In this document: in pieces, positions 24,601 to 37,567 of the stretch
How the letters are laid out: the number at the start of each line of letters is the position of its first letter
How positions within the stretch are numbered: position 1 is the stretch's first letter
Assembly: GCA_021397835.1 (NCBI GenBank)
Contig: JAJFZO010000344.1
Span: 3,906,001 to 3,970,000 of the forward strand
Length of the DNA stretch: 64,000 bases
Direction of reading: 5' to 3'
Source: Moringa oleifera
Taxonomy: Eukaryota; Streptophyta; Magnoliopsida; Brassicales; Moringaceae
Notes under the pieces: generated by a model
The model's input: only the letters and a program-made list of their open reading frames with translations
What the model was told of the DNA's origin: nothing
Database searches by the model: none
Translations under genes and position numbers: made by a program

Positions 24601-25958
24601 ATGTTACAGAACCCAAAACTCTTACAATCCTCCTCACAACTCCTCCACTCCTCAACAACACCGGCGCAGCCTCCGCAAATAAAAAGCATACCCACATCAC
24701 CAATTGCTCCAAAGCAATGCAAGTTATCCCGTCGAGAGCTGACGATTTGTGGGCGCTCCTTGCTTCTTCTGATTGGTTCTCAGACAGCTCTAGAGCCATT
24801 GAATCTGTTCAGTGCAACAGCACAAGAAGGTTCTCCTGGAAATGATGGGCAAGAGGAGAATAAAAGGGTTGGTTCTGGCTGTAATGATAAGGTACCTACT
24901 AAGAGAGCATTTCTTGATATATCTATTGATGGAGAAGCAGTAGGCCGGATAGTCATCGGACTGTATGGGGATGATGCACCGATAGGAGCTGCTAGGTTCA
25001 CTAGTCTAGTGAGTGGAGCAGCAGGTATTAGCTACAGGAAGAAAGAGTTCATCAAAATCATGCCAAACTATGTGCAACATGGAGGGGTGAGATCATTTGG
25101 AGTGGATGCTGAGCTTGCAGAGAGAACAGGAAGAAACTTGGCTGTTGACAATCTAATAAATGAATGGGAGAGAGAGAACGGGAAGTGTCCAGGGACCAAG
25201 AACTTGGCTGGAACAGTGAGTATTATTGTTAGGGATCCTACGAAACCGCCTCCAAAGTTGAAGCTGGTTGCAAGACAAGGGAAGCTGGAGATTGATCAAG
25301 AGGAGGTTGGAAAAGACCCAAACGGGACAGAGTTCATCATTGCCATAAAGGACTCACCGGAGCTGGATGCTTCAGCTCTGGTGGTCGGAAGAGTCTTCGA
25401 AGGAATGGGAGTTGTGGAGAGAATTGGACAGGTCAAAACTGTGCAAGAGAACACCAGTTCTCCATATTTCAGGTGAGTACCATACCTCCTCCCTTCTCTG
25501 GAGTTCAATACATCTGTACGCTAAAAGCACAGTACATAAAACATTTTCAAGGTAAGGCAAAGCAACAAGCTAACCCTCCCTGTACCGCTCAGCTCATACA
25601 CCTAAAAGCCTTTAACCACGTACTGTCAAGCTTAACACAAATTGTAGAAAAAAGCCTACTTTGAAACACAAAGTGTAAAATGATTCATAAACAAGCTAGA
25701 AAACTTGGGTCGAAAATGTCATGAAACAAATAGGGGAGAGTCAGCAGAAACTTGCTGCTAAAGCAAAAATACCAGATCAGTACCATTTGTGTCTAAGTAA
25801 TGCTACATTCTGTAACCAACGAAAGATGTAATAATAAGTTCTTCTTGATGAGCAGGGTGGCCAAGCTGATTGGAGACAAGAGGGCTGTTGTTGCAGAAAG
25901 AGGCTTCAATCGCCCCTATTCGAAGGTGCTCGTGACAAATTGTGGGTTGATGGACTAA
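24601..25958 (+). CDS. CYP28: Cyclophilin-type peptidyl-prolyl isomerase, thylakoid lumen
   Basis: Two exons, 24601-25472 and 25856-25958, join in phase to 324 residues. Residues 1-40 are Ser/Pro/Gln-rich like a chloroplast transit peptide. A twin arginine (SRREL, 43-47), a hydrophobic stretch (SLLLLIGSQTAL) and a small-residue site SATAQ (71-75) form a lumen-targeting signal of the Tat type. The cyclophilin fold covers about 101-322 (AFLDISIDGEAVGRIVIGLY, then NGTEFIIAIKDSPELD, ending NCGLMD). Key catalytic positions are changed: the usual FHR.IP.F..QGG is EFIKIMPNYVQHGG, so the active-site Arg and Gln are Lys and His. Activity as a prolyl isomerase is therefore doubtful. The architecture resembles Arabidopsis CYP28 (recalled, not searched). 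An AATAAA signal at 26001-26006 follows the stop. Confidence 0.88.
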
Positions 25959-26340
25959 CACCTGATGATGTTTGCAACCCTTCCCATTGTTTCATTTTTG
26001 AATAAAGGCAAGAACAATTTCATATGATAAAAACAAAAAAAGATACAATTTCTATTTCTAAAGAAAATTGTCAAAATATGTATTATGCCGGGAGTTGGGC
26101 TTTTGATGGCATTTCAGCTAAACTCCTAGTTTCGCTATGAAAGGGGGCATCAATAGCACAAGCTAATCGACAATGGATACAACACTTTAACTGGTTTCAA
26201 ATACAATAGCATAGCATGTTAGATAACAAAATTTCTTAGATCTCAAGCACTCTAATAAGGACTAAACAAGGGAAGTCCAACCTCAAACATATGTGGAAAC
26301 TCATTGATGCCTTGCATAAGTATGTGTGGCACCATGCACT
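25959..26340. other. Tail-to-tail intergenic region
   Basis: Short spacer between the cyclophilin (plus) and the zinc-finger gene (minus). It contains the cyclophilin poly(A) signal AATAAA at 26001 and otherwise only 3' UTR-like sequence of both genes. Confidence 0.6.
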
Positions 26341-29300
26341 TTAGCTTAATCTTCGCATGCACTTTCTTCGTTTTTCTGATGGAGACATGAAAAGCTTTCT
26401 AACAGAAGTAACAGGATCATCCACCTGTCAGATGATATCGAGCATGTTAATATTTCTGATGAAAATACTAAAAAATTAATTCAAACATCCACACATTCAT
26501 CCCCTTGAAGATATTAGATCTGAGGGAAAGAGGCGATCTAGGAAGATAAAGGCCCCCTAATATATAAGCATTTATCTGAACAGAAAGAGTGTAACAAGGT
26601 TAGCACTTGCCAAATAATATCAATCTAACAATATATATAACTGCATGTATGTGCATTCATGTATTTATGTCTGCATGTATACATACATGTACGGACATGT
26701 TTAATGAAACCAAGAGATTGTATGAATGGAAAAACAGCGAAACTAATCAACACTTTATATCAGTAAAGCACAATTTGTTACATTCATATGGCACATACTC
26801 CTACATCTAGAGTGCTGTTTTTGTACCCAAACCCTAACTTTTGCTTTAGATCAGGTGCCTTCTAAGGTGGGATAGGTTTCACGGCTACAGCCAATGCAGT
26901 GTTCGTCTCAATTGAGTGAATGTCCTGCAGTTGTTGAGAAGCATAGGCTAGGGCAGAAGAGAACCCATCCCAAATTGACCTTACCAGCACCCACTGATCT
27001 TGTCAATACTACAGGTACAGTTACGGTTTCACCAGAATTGTAAAATCAACGTTCTGAAATGATATACCTCAATCAGGGAGGGAGATGATGGAGACTTTGT
27101 AGCATCAGGATGACCAAAATCTTTCTCACGTAGTAAAGCACCCAACGTTTGGCGCCACCCAGGTGCCCTGCTGGCCGTTGAAACAATCCAGGGGCAAAAA
27201 TGTCTGTGTTGCATGATTGGATCAAACACCATCACTTTATCAAATGATAATTGCTTCAGATTGTTCCCTGGAATGATGGTTGCAGCATAGTTAACAGAAA
27301 AATATTCTCAGCATTAACATCAGAGAAATTGAGCACATGAAAGCTTTAAGCAAATGGTGAGTACGTAGTCCCTAAAAGATGACAAAACTTTCACCACTCA
27401 CAATTCATAAAGCAAAGTTCAACTAAGATACCAGGGTAGGGAATTGGTTACTGAACAGAAATGGCCTGTCTTATCCTTCCATGGATCTAAATTCCATGCA
27501 GGTGGCCAGAAACGATTTGCCTTGTGCTCCTATGGATCTAAATCTCCATGCAGGTTTTGAACCCAACAAAGACCTCACGGAGCTGCCTATTATGTTTTAT
27601 CTGTAGCCACAGATCAGGAAACTACTAGTGAAACAAGAAGGATATTCCATTTTAATCTTCAGGAGATATCTCAATTTTAATTGGACCAAGACCAATTCAT
27701 CATCGTTGCGAGTTCCATCAAGTCACAAAGCCAGCATTAAAGCAAGATCCAGGTACCAACACAGCTAATTGGAGAGCTTCAAACTGAAAGATTAACTGCA
27801 TTACTTGTGAGCCCACTCTATATTGAGGACTTAAAAATGCTCTTTTAGTCAATCCAATAGTGAAATTGATCCAACCATTACAGTCTTGAAAATTTAAGTT
27901 GCAAAACAACCAAACAAAAGACAAGTATGTTAACAATGAATACTCCAAACAACCTTTTGGGCATAGCCTGAGATCTCATAATCACAGTGGATCACGTTAT
28001 TTACCTTATATCACACGACACATCACAAAAGAATTGCTGACAATTTTATTTCACAGATCCCACTAAACTACAAAAGCAACCAGCGTCTGGAGTTAGCATT
28101 ATTAAAAACTAATTTACAAAACAAAGACTTGAATGAATAAAAATACAGAAATTGGTTGAAAGGAGAAGTGGTGAATAGCCTAACAAAAGCCACTCCCAGA
28201 GATCTATGAGAATTGATAATGATTTGACAAAGGTGTAACAAAAAGTGGACCTCAAGGTATCAACCAAATTAATAGTTCTTGATAAGAAGGATTAGCTCTT
28301 TATCTTGAGAGTATGTCCAACGTAGGGAGGCAGATTCTAAATGATATACTGGGCACAAATAGAGAAAAATGTGGACCAAGCAAATGCAAAAATGACCAGA
28401 TAAGATTAATATCATTAGAGAGAAAATTTTAGTTTACAATTTGTTTGAGCAGCATCATATGGTATCTACCATCAAAGCAGAAGACGAAAATTGGACAGAA
28501 ATTTAGTCTTCTGAATGAGGAGATCACAGCCCTCAAATATTTTTCCTCAGTTAATAGCACTGAGCAACTAAGTGGTGCAAAGGCATGAAATATATGCCCC
28601 AAAAGGTTCAAAATGCTTGAGGTATCAATTTCAACAAAAAATAAATAAAAATGCAGAACGCTAACTTGCAACATAAAACTAACCTGCAGTAGAGCTGTTG
28701 ACATTGTTATTTTCGAGAGTATGCACTTTTTTGATCCCAGGGGTCTGCATTCTCTTGCCAACACCTTCCTGGATATTAGCTTTTGCAGTCACATTTTCTT
28801 GGACATCAGAGTGATTTTTGGCTTCTTCTGAGTGGAAGCAAGATGAATCACATGAAGGTTCTTGATGGCTGGCTAAAGACATTTCTTTGCTACATGGCAT
28901 ATCTGCTTTCACAAGCTCTTGTCCCTTGCAAATATCAGATACAGTCGCCTCCAATAAGTCATTTTGAGCAGCTTCTCCATCACCACGACTGAAACCTACT
29001 TCCGTATTCTGACTGACCTCCATTAGATTTTCCGCATTAGAATCATTTCTATTACTTTCAAAAGTTCCTTCTCCACTGATATTCCTTTCCCCAGATGATG
29101 CGGGATTGTTGTTATCCTCTGGAAGAGTATCACCTTTTTGAGTAACTTCAGGCCTTTGAGAAGGGGATAGATGATTGTCCATAGAGTTCTGATGCTCCTG
29201 ATCCTCTTTTCGGTGCTCTAAGAGCCCTGTGTTTTCTGATTGATCAACTTGTTCACTGATATTGCATCCTGTACCCTGCTTTTCAGCTAAAGATTGATTC

Positions 29301-32300
29301 TTATTCTTCAACTTGGAATGAGTATCATCCTGGTTATCATAGTTGCGATCTCTAAACTGAGATTGACAAGAAAATCTGGCCCTTAAATTTCTACCAATAA
29401 CAGGCAAGGTAATTGTTGCTTTGAAGTTCTGTGCTGTTGCTGGAGGTCCCCCTGCAATAGTCAACTTTAAGTTTGGCATTTGCTGCTTACCATGTGAAGC
29501 ACCAGCTTTGATACCACCTGTATTGTCACAGTGATTTTCAATGCCTGAGTTGTGGGGCCTAGAATTGTTCTCATTATTTACTTCTGTATATCCAACTACT
29601 CTAAACAACTCTAATGGCTTTGGAACTGTGGAGAATGCCCACAGGCCAACACTGGCTCCACAAAGCCTGCAATCTAGAACAACAGACTTTGGATCAGATT
29701 CTAGTCCATCTTGAACCCCATATTTTTCATTTGCCTCCGAACTTTCATCGGTATCAGCAGAGTGCATGTTGATACTTAGATTCTTTTGAGAAGAAACTTC
29801 CTGAGGTAAATTGAAAATTTCAGCATCATTAACAAACTGATATGATTTGTCCTTGCAGTCCACCACATAAGGCAGCAGGCGTGGTTCCCAGCCACAGAGA
29901 CTTATGAGCTTTTGTGCCTGCACGTGTTTTATCATCATTGCTTTCAGAAAGTGTGCAAAAACACTGACAAGTCTGGCATAACACATGGCATGGTAACTTA
30001 TCAGTAGTATCTGTCAGATCGTTTGGACAAGCAACACACAAAACTGCAACTGAAAGATAAGAATTGAGATGCACTATCTAAGATCAGTAGAAAACAAAGG
30101 TGTGTTATTTTTATGAATTGCAACTTGCAATGACATAAGCAGGATTTATTATAATCTTATTGTATGACAGGAGGCACTGCTGAAGAACAAATAGAACTTT
30201 AAAAATCCGTCAGAAAAGGGGACAAGGTGATTTACCATGTAACTTGATTGGATATAAAAATTTCAACAATTAATTGGACAAATACTGGATCAACTTTTCA
30301 AATAATTCAGTACATATGAAACATATATGCTACAAGAAATGCTTAATCTAATGCTTCAAGGGAATATCATTTATTACTCTACAGGAAAATAGAAAAGCAC
30401 GATGCAGATAGTATGCAGTTGTAGAAGATAAGTTCAAAAAAGAAAAAATACAACATACAATCATATTAGCAATGTAAAAATTGGACCTAATTGCAAACAA
30501 CCATCAAACCTGATAATACAATTTAGCAGAATCTGCTTCGGATTCATGGCCAAGGGGTTCTGACTGAGAAAGGTCAACAGACATATTGTCATATTCCAGT
30601 ATAGTAGATTCTCTGAGAAATTCTTCCAGCTCAGGGCTCCTCATGCACTCAATGGCTGACAATGAGATCACTGGAAGTTCTAATAGTTGTAAGAGAGCAG
30701 AAGAACGTTCTCTAAATTTAACGATTAAATCCTGTGGCATTGTTGGAGGGAATTCCGCCAGTGTTTCATCACAGGCATTGTCAATCCACGGGCAAATTAA
30801 CTTGTGCCCATTATCCAGCTTTAAGCTAAATACTAATGCTGCCTTCTCAACTAAAAGCACATAGAAAATATTTTCACACTTGTCAGCATAACAGAAAAGC
30901 TTGCCATGAATTTCCAGTATTAATGTAACAATGGTCAGTCTAGCGAAAAATAGCATGACATGCCTTGTTGCTGCGTCCATGACGATGGAGTAGAAAAAAG
31001 AAGCCGTGCTCCACATGCTTCACAAGCAATGATATCCATATCCACATTGACCCAACCTTTTCTAGCACAATTCACAGCACTTACAACCTAATAAGAATAA
31101 TGAAAGTTATCATGCACCGCTGCCTAGAGGTTTACACCAAAAAGAGAAAGCAAAAGCTATGGTAAAAAGAAACATCACAAGCAACATTTGAAGCAAGAAA
31201 ACTAGAACAAAGAAAAGTTCAGGGTCCTTCCCTTAGGCTCTATCTCAGGAAACATGTAAGGAAGGAAAGAAATCTCTGAACTGCATAACAATGGATTTCA
31301 ATCTCTTAGGGACAAAATTAACATTTTTCTTTTGAGTCACACTTTCCACTTTTCACAATCCAAAAGGGTTGAGGAGAACAGAATTCAGTAAACAGAAAGC
31401 CATTGATGTTACTTGTGCTATTACTTTCTGCAAAAGATCAACCTGACTAGTTAAATGGAAACAACAATTAAACCAAATGTAACCCAAAATTCCACTCTAA
31501 GAGTCCACGCTAAGACCAAAGGATTGTGTTTAAGCGGATTGACAGAGATATGGACAACGAGACAACAATAAAGAACCAACATTTTGCTGAGGCAGATAGT
31601 GAAACAACCTTAGGCTTGGCAAACCATGTCATGGACTTGAATGTGGCCAGTCTCCTCATGAGATCTCCTCTGTCCCACGGTCTGCAAAGTGGAGTCTGTG
31701 ATGATTCTGCTGGAGCTGATGAATAGGGTGATCCATCCACCATATCCAGTCTCATTTTTGGTTCCACTAGTGCTAGCGCAGATGACATATTTGGGCGCTT
31801 TTTGCCTCTTGACAATTGTGCTCCAGATGAACTACCAAATAGAGAAGACCAATAAGTTAAAAAAGTCAGTCTAAGAAACAAACAAATATGTAGAGCTACC
31901 CTTTAGCTAACATATTTGTTTGGAAGATTTCCAAATTAATAAAATGTGATGGATAAACTTCATTTTGATAAATAAGACACAGTTTACTAATACTTCACTG
32001 AACAAGTTATTTAGACTGCACCAAATGAAGGATAAAATCAGCAAAATTCAAGAAAGTTAATTAAATGAGATAAGCAAGATGTCATTGCACATAACCCTAA
32101 AGGAGTTTGAAATCCTTTAAACTTAACAGTATTAGCTAACAATTGCAAGAAACCTCCTAAAGCACAATTGACAACAAACACAAAAAATCTATAACCCATC
32201 AAAAAACTTGCAATTAAATTGATGATTACAATAATAAACAGACAACTAGAATAACAAGAAAAACTCAGACCAATAAATTCCATCAGTTCCATCACTGAGT

Positions 32301-32597
32301 GAGTGCACCATAACTAAAACTAATAATTTCTGCTACTCTAAGTGAACCAAACATGAGGCTCGATATCCAAGAACTTAATAATAAAAAGTTCAAACCAAAA
32401 AAAAAAAGCCACTTGCCCTCTGAAGATGTTCTTTCTGTTTGAAACACCATAGGACACGATAACTGAAAATTCAAATGAAACATAAAATTAAAGAGAAGAG
32501 TAGACAACCTGGAGGGAGAAGAGGCAGGTGTAGATTTGGGCCCATGAAAGAGCTTGTCCATAATCTGATGGAACCTCTTCTCTGAGTCCTGCGCCAT
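26341..32597 (-). CDS. MEM1: C3HC zinc-finger protein of the NIPA/MEM1 family
   Basis: Seven coding exons: 32509-32597, 31609-31831, 30964-31087, 30510-30850, 28684-29917, 27068-27267 and 26341-26424; all phases agree, 764 residues. The start MAQDSEKRFHQIMDKLFH is the family's N-terminus. A first C3HC module spans about 79-200 (LCRPWDRGDLMRRLATFKSM...CARKGWVNVDMD..ACEACGARLLF...CPWIDNACDE). A second module includes CRLCGASVGLWAF and, near the C-terminus, HRHFCPWI. The middle (about 350-660) is a charged, Ser/Asn-rich linker. The last exon, VDDPVTSVRKLFMSPSEKRR, is short and identified by family similarity; its Lys/Arg tail looks like a nuclear signal. Arabidopsis MEM1 acts against DNA hypermethylation; NIPA relatives are F-box-like. 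Intron 3 has a GC donor. Confidence 0.9.
30851..30963 (-). other. GC-AG intron in the C3HC zinc-finger gene
   Basis: Exon 3 ends CAACAAG and the intron starts GCATGT, ending TTTTAG. Joining at this point gives QQQVEKAALVFSLKLDNGHK, which matches the family. The nearest GT, three bases further, would create a stop. The GC donor with a strong CAAG exon end is the usual form of this minor class. Confidence 0.8.
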
Positions 32598-32880
32598 TTC
32601 TCCAAAGTCCGATTGATAATTTCTCTGTGTTTGGTTCTTAGCTTTTGAATCCTTCGTTTTCCTCCGTACAGAGAAACGAAGATGAAAGATGTTGCTAAAG
32701 ATGAAAGATGTTGCTAAGCCTCTAGTCTGCCGCTACACGCCTACGCCATTATAGTACGGTGCATATCGTGCATCTCGGGACTCGGATGACGAGAGAAGGA
32801 ACAAGAAGGTGACTTCGCCAGGTTCCGCCAAATTTGATCCCCTGACGGTAGTATTCACCATTACCCTTCACATTACCTAT
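32598..32880 (-). promoter_or_regulatory. 5' region of the C3HC zinc-finger gene
   Basis: About 280 bases of mixed-composition DNA before the AT-rich desert begins. It contains a short direct repeat (AAGATGAAAGATGTTGCTAA occurs twice, at about 32680 and 32699). No clear TATA box. Confidence 0.35.
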
Positions 32881-32930
32881 TTTCAAATGCTTTTACTTCT
32901 TCGGTATTACATATTTGATATATAGTATAA

Positions 32931-33220
32931 ATCATTTTGTATCTAATATGATTGGTATAATATATATATATATGATAGCAAAACAATATTAATATTAATT
33001 ATTTCATAATTTTATAATATATTAATATTAATAATTTTTATATACATAACTATATATTTAATATATGAAAAAATCATTTTATATCTAGAATATGATTGGT
33101 ATAATGTACATTATATAATAGAGAAAAATTTATTAATATTAATTAATTTATAATCTTATAATTTTATAACATATTAATATTAATAATTTTTATTTACATA
33201 ATTTTAATATTTACATTTAA
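32931..33220. repeat. Two-copy AT-rich tandem duplication, about 142 bp
   Basis: A segment containing ATCATTTTGTATCTAATATG...GATTGGTATAAT at 32931 recurs as ATCATTTTATATCTAGAATATG...GATTGGTATAAT at 33073, followed in both by TTAATATTAATT and TATTAATATTAATAATTTTTAT. The first copy carries a TA microsatellite (about 32959-32973). Confidence 0.7.
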
Positions 33221-34229
33221 TAATATTTATTTTTGAAATTTTTATTTTTATATTAATTTATAATTTTTGTCAAAATATTTTTAAAATTTTTATTTAATAA
33301 AAAATTTAATTTTAAGATTATAAAGTTTTTATATTAATAAAAAATTATAATTTAAATTTAATGATAAATTTATCTTAAAATATTAATCACCATAAATAGA
33401 GAAATCTTAGATAAACTTTATAAGATTTTTATATTTTTTATTAATTTTAAAAATTTTATATATTTCATTAATTTTAAAAATTATATATATTTTTAATTTT
33501 TATTATAAATTTTAAAAATGAAATTTAATTTATTGATTTAAATTAAACTAAAATAAATTTCATTTTTTAAAAAATTAAAAATTAAAGATATTGATATTTT
33601 AAGTGTCGTGGATCCATAAAAAATGCTAGAAATTTAAAACTAAAGTATTCGTTAATCAAAAATCATATAAAAGAAAAAAATTAATTCTCAAATTAGGAAA
33701 CTATTTTTTCAAAAGGTATTATAAGTTTTTTTTTTCAAGTTTTTATTTTCTAATTATTATTTCTCTCATCTGGTAGCAAAAGAGCTCATGATTAAGTTTA
33801 TAAGATTACGGTAAATAACTAGGATGAAGGAAGAAAATATTTTGATCCAAAATTATCACACTCCTTTGATTCAAAAGGTATTACAAGGTAAGTTCATATT
33901 TTTAAAAATTTTTATTTTTTATTGATTATAACTACTGCATCTCTTATTAGTTATGAACCTATGTAATATGCGAAATTATTTTTATATTAATAAATTTATT
34001 AAAAATATTATTAAAAATTACTTAAAATAATAATTTTAAAATTTAAATTAAACATTAATTAAATTAATAAAATAGTAATTCTATCCTTATTAATTATAAT
34101 AATACAAATGATTAAATAAATATAATTAATAAAATTTATGAGTTTATAATGATAAAATAATTATTAATAAAATAATAAATCTTTAATTAATATTTTAAGA
34201 GATCATAATTATAAGAAATAAGATTTAAA
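33221..34229. other. AT-rich intergenic DNA
   Basis: Nearly pure A/T low-complexity DNA with no open frame of note and no recognisable element. Confidence 0.6.
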
Positions 34230-36540
34230 AGTGAACCTCAATTACAATTTGAAAAATGCTACTTCTACTAGGGTTAAAAATACCAATAATAGGCCTGCCT
34301 ATGAAGTCCTAAGCCATCTTCATGCAAAAGAAATTGAAAAAATCTTTAAATTATCCCTTTTAAAATCCAACTCCTTGCACATGACCTAAAAAGCCATTAA
34401 ATACCTCTACTAATTTAGAGCCATTTAGGTAAGAGACGTGTTCATGGTAAAAATATAGCCACTTATCATAAAAAACCACAAACTGCTCTCCAAAGCCACC
34501 TTAAAAGACACACTAACACCCATCTAAATGAATCCAAGGTCGATCTTATGGTTGAGCTACCACCAACCCAACCTTCTTATTCTGACCTAATCCACTCTAA
34601 TCTTTTTTCGCCATCCGATGATGTTCTAGGTCATCCACTATAATCTCTTTGTATGCCTCAATTGTCCTCTCCTTATTCTCTTTTTTTCTGCCCTCAACCT
34701 TAGGCTCTACCGTATCACCCATAACTATTCAATACAAAAGAAAGAACAACAACTCGAAAGTTGAAAAACTTATCAAAGAAAGAAAGAGAAGCATAAAATT
34801 AATCATTATAATAGTAATCAAATTTGATCAACAAGAAAAATCCCAAGGCACACTAAATTAATAGAAGAAATAAAAAAATTGAATATTAAAGCAAAGAAGC
34901 AGTAAAAAAAAATTAGAGGAAAGTCAAAGAGGCATGACACTTTAGGAATGAAGTAGCTTTTGAATAATACCCCATGTTTGACACAACCAATGAAATGAAG
35001 AGATGTGGCTCCCTTAATGTAAAGAGACATGAAGCTAGCAAGTCAAACCCAACATTAACATAAAAAAGAATATCAACAAAACTTACCATAGGAAACCAAG
35101 CTTCTTATAGCTGAGCCTTGTTTCTCGCACTTTAATGAGGGGTAAGTTTCTACCCATAATGGGTATCCCACCAATTAGAAAATATCATGCCATTAAAGCC
35201 AAATATGACCAATTAAACTTTTACACATTAGCTATCTCATAACTTAACGTGGAGCTCCACTTGTTAACTTAGCTCAACCCAATAAATTAGTAACCCAAAC
35301 TCTCGCATGCAAAATTGCCACTAGCACCTCAGGTCAAAAGCAGCCAAAATCAACCATAACCAAATAGCTACAAAAATTTAAGATCAACCAAACTTCTCTG
35401 AATATATTACCATAACTATCACATGAGATCTTTTGATATCTTTTCAATGATATCAATCCATAATCCCTTGTATAGTGCCTTCAAATCAAGGATTTTTAGT
35501 TATCTCGATTAGAAAATCTTCCTCAAGTCCTATAAAAGGTACCAGTATCTTTTCATTTTCTTCTTAATATCCACATGATTACAAATACTAATTTAAGTAT
35601 CAAAGCTATCCCATTTTTGAGCAAACTTCTCTCATCACAATTCAAGTTAAGTTTTTTGAGTAATAACAGTTTGCATGGCCATTGTCATATCCCTATAAAA
35701 TGCAGCAAGATGGTGGGTAGGGCAAAGTTATTTTCAAACAAACCTTGGCTACCTCTTTTGGTTGGAGTCCTTGCTATGGCAATTAAGATAAGCAGTCATT
35801 GGCGTAAACTCAAACCAATAAGAAAAAATGAGAGTCTCACTCCGCTGCTACAAAGGATAAAATCTAATCATGTAAGGAACTTTAAAAGATTCTCTTATTA
35901 TTTTGCTCAGCAAATGGATTTTGTTGATGCAACAAGATGCCCACAACTCTATAAATTGGTTTATAATTAGTTGAATATGACAAAAATGTATGACATTAGC
36001 ATCTTCAAACATTTTAATAATGAACTAGATACGAATTTTACGTATGTAAGGCTGATGAAAAAGCTTAAGACCTACATCCTTAGTTACTTTGCCTTTAATT
36101 AGAGCTAAGTTTTTCATATGATCACTCACCTTTTAAGTGTTAAGTTTGAGAAAAAAAATAAATCTTAAGGACCTCGTGATAGCAACTACAAAGAAGTAAA
36201 GATTAGTAAAGATGACCAAAGAACTAAAGGGGACTAAGATGTTCTTAGCACTAGAGGAGAAAATGCAAGCACCAACGGGTATGAAGAAGGTGATGGTGGC
36301 AAAAGTAGATGGATATAGAATCTGCAAAATCAAATGCTTAGAGTTCGATTGTATGTCGATTAAAATGTGCACTAATTCAATTCCATGGCATAATTTAAGT
36401 GTAAAGGAAATGCATCGATCAATTCTCAAGGCTCAAAAATCCCCTTCTTTGATCTACAAATATCAAAAAGAAGGTGACACAACCATAAACATAGCTACAA
36501 TAGTAGTAGCTTAGCAATACACATGAGGTGTTGAGTTTGG
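34230..36540. other. Higher-complexity island of unknown origin
   Basis: About 2.3 kb with clearly higher G+C than the desert on either side and longer open frames. It resembles neither the gypsy element nor the LINE in this window. It could be a decayed transposon or a gene remnant; I recognise no domain. Confidence 0.4.
35575..35970 (+). CDS. Hypothetical small protein (131 aa), weak
   Basis: An ATG-started frame with a TATA-like TATAAAAGG at 35531-35539, about 40 bases upstream. The product is basic, with one hydrophobic stretch (WLPLLVGVLAMAIKI, about residues 61-75) followed by a Lys/Arg-rich part. I do not recognise it. The TATA-to-ATG distance leaves almost no leader. A second unrelated frame at 36212-36511 follows, again unrecognised. 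Could be chance, an orphan gene or a piece of a transposon. Confidence 0.2.
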   Translation: MITNTNLSIKAIPFLSKLLSSQFKLSFLSNNSLHGHCHIPIKCSKMVGRAKLFSNKPWLPLLVGVLAMAIKISSHWRKLKPIRKNESLTPLLQRIKSNHVRNFKRFSYYFAQQMDFVDATRCPQLYKLVYN

Positions 36541-37567
36541 CTTAATCGAATTTTTTTATTTTAAATAAATAAATAAATATGATATAATGGTTATGGTGAA
36601 TATAAAATTAAATTATTAAAAAATCAATGAGTATGTTTTTTTTTAATGTAAGATATAGGTTAAATAATAGAGATTATGACTATTAGTAAATTTAGATTTT
36701 ATATATTTTTTCTTTATTATTTATGTATAATTTAACAAAAATACAGAAACTAAATTTGTTTAAAAAATATGATTAAAATTTTGATTTACATATTTTGGTT
36801 GGATTTGAAATAACTTTGTTCACTCATAAGTATGTGACCTAGTTTGAGGTGTCAAGTCTTCCTCTTTTTCCAGTTTTACTCTTTGCCTGTTTGTACTTTC
36901 CCTCTATTTTTTTTTTTAACACCAATTCCCTTTTTGTGCCCACTTATCTTCATTATGCACCATAGCTTCCTCTTAAATACCCTCGTCAAAACATCATGCC
37001 TTAACATTTACTTTTACATGCCTAATCCCGTTCTTTACAACGTACTCCTCCTATCATTTCGTCTAGCCAAGGATTTTCGATGGTCATTCATGAGGCAAAT
37101 TGGCTATCCACTCTTTTATGAACATTGGTTTTTTCCTTGTATTAATACTTGTAAGACTTTACAGTTTAGCCTAACAAAGTCTAACCTAATAAACCTGAAT
37201 CAAATAAACTAGGATTTAAAAGAAATTGAATCAAACTAACTTGAGCTTATTACTGATTTGATCAATTTTTTTAAGCTTTCATTAGAATTATTAATGGATT
37301 AAGCTCAATTAAATTGTTTTAGTTTAAATTTAAAATCAGTTTCAATTTAAAATATCTTTAAATAAACTTAATATTAATTAAAGTTAGTAAGCTTTGTTCA
37401 AAGTCAACTCGTAAATTTTTGTAACCTCTAAGAATATTTTTATCAATTTATTAGGTGAAAGTCTTATAAAACTTTAATGTTTGACTGTATTATTAAACAA
37501 ATTCTCACGTTTGAAAAGTAACATTACATAACATAAAGTGATATTAAATTGACAAAATACTTAACAC
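36541..37567. other. AT-rich intergenic DNA
   Basis: No gene is supported. The frame at 36844-37209 is rich in Phe, Leu and Cys from a pyrimidine-rich tract and has no domain. Confidence 0.5.

Noticed and set aside
26850..26925. Alternative last exon of the C3HC gene (DIHSIETNTALAV... then stop)
   Set aside because: It has an acceptor and stop but does not resemble the family; the exon at 26341-26424 (VDDPVTSVRKLF) does. It could still be an alternative transcript.
29829..30074. Cys-rich 81-codon frame upstream of zinc-finger exon 5
   Set aside because: Contains CxxC-like pairs, but exon 4 joins exon 5 directly in phase 0 and gives the family sequence, so this is intron.
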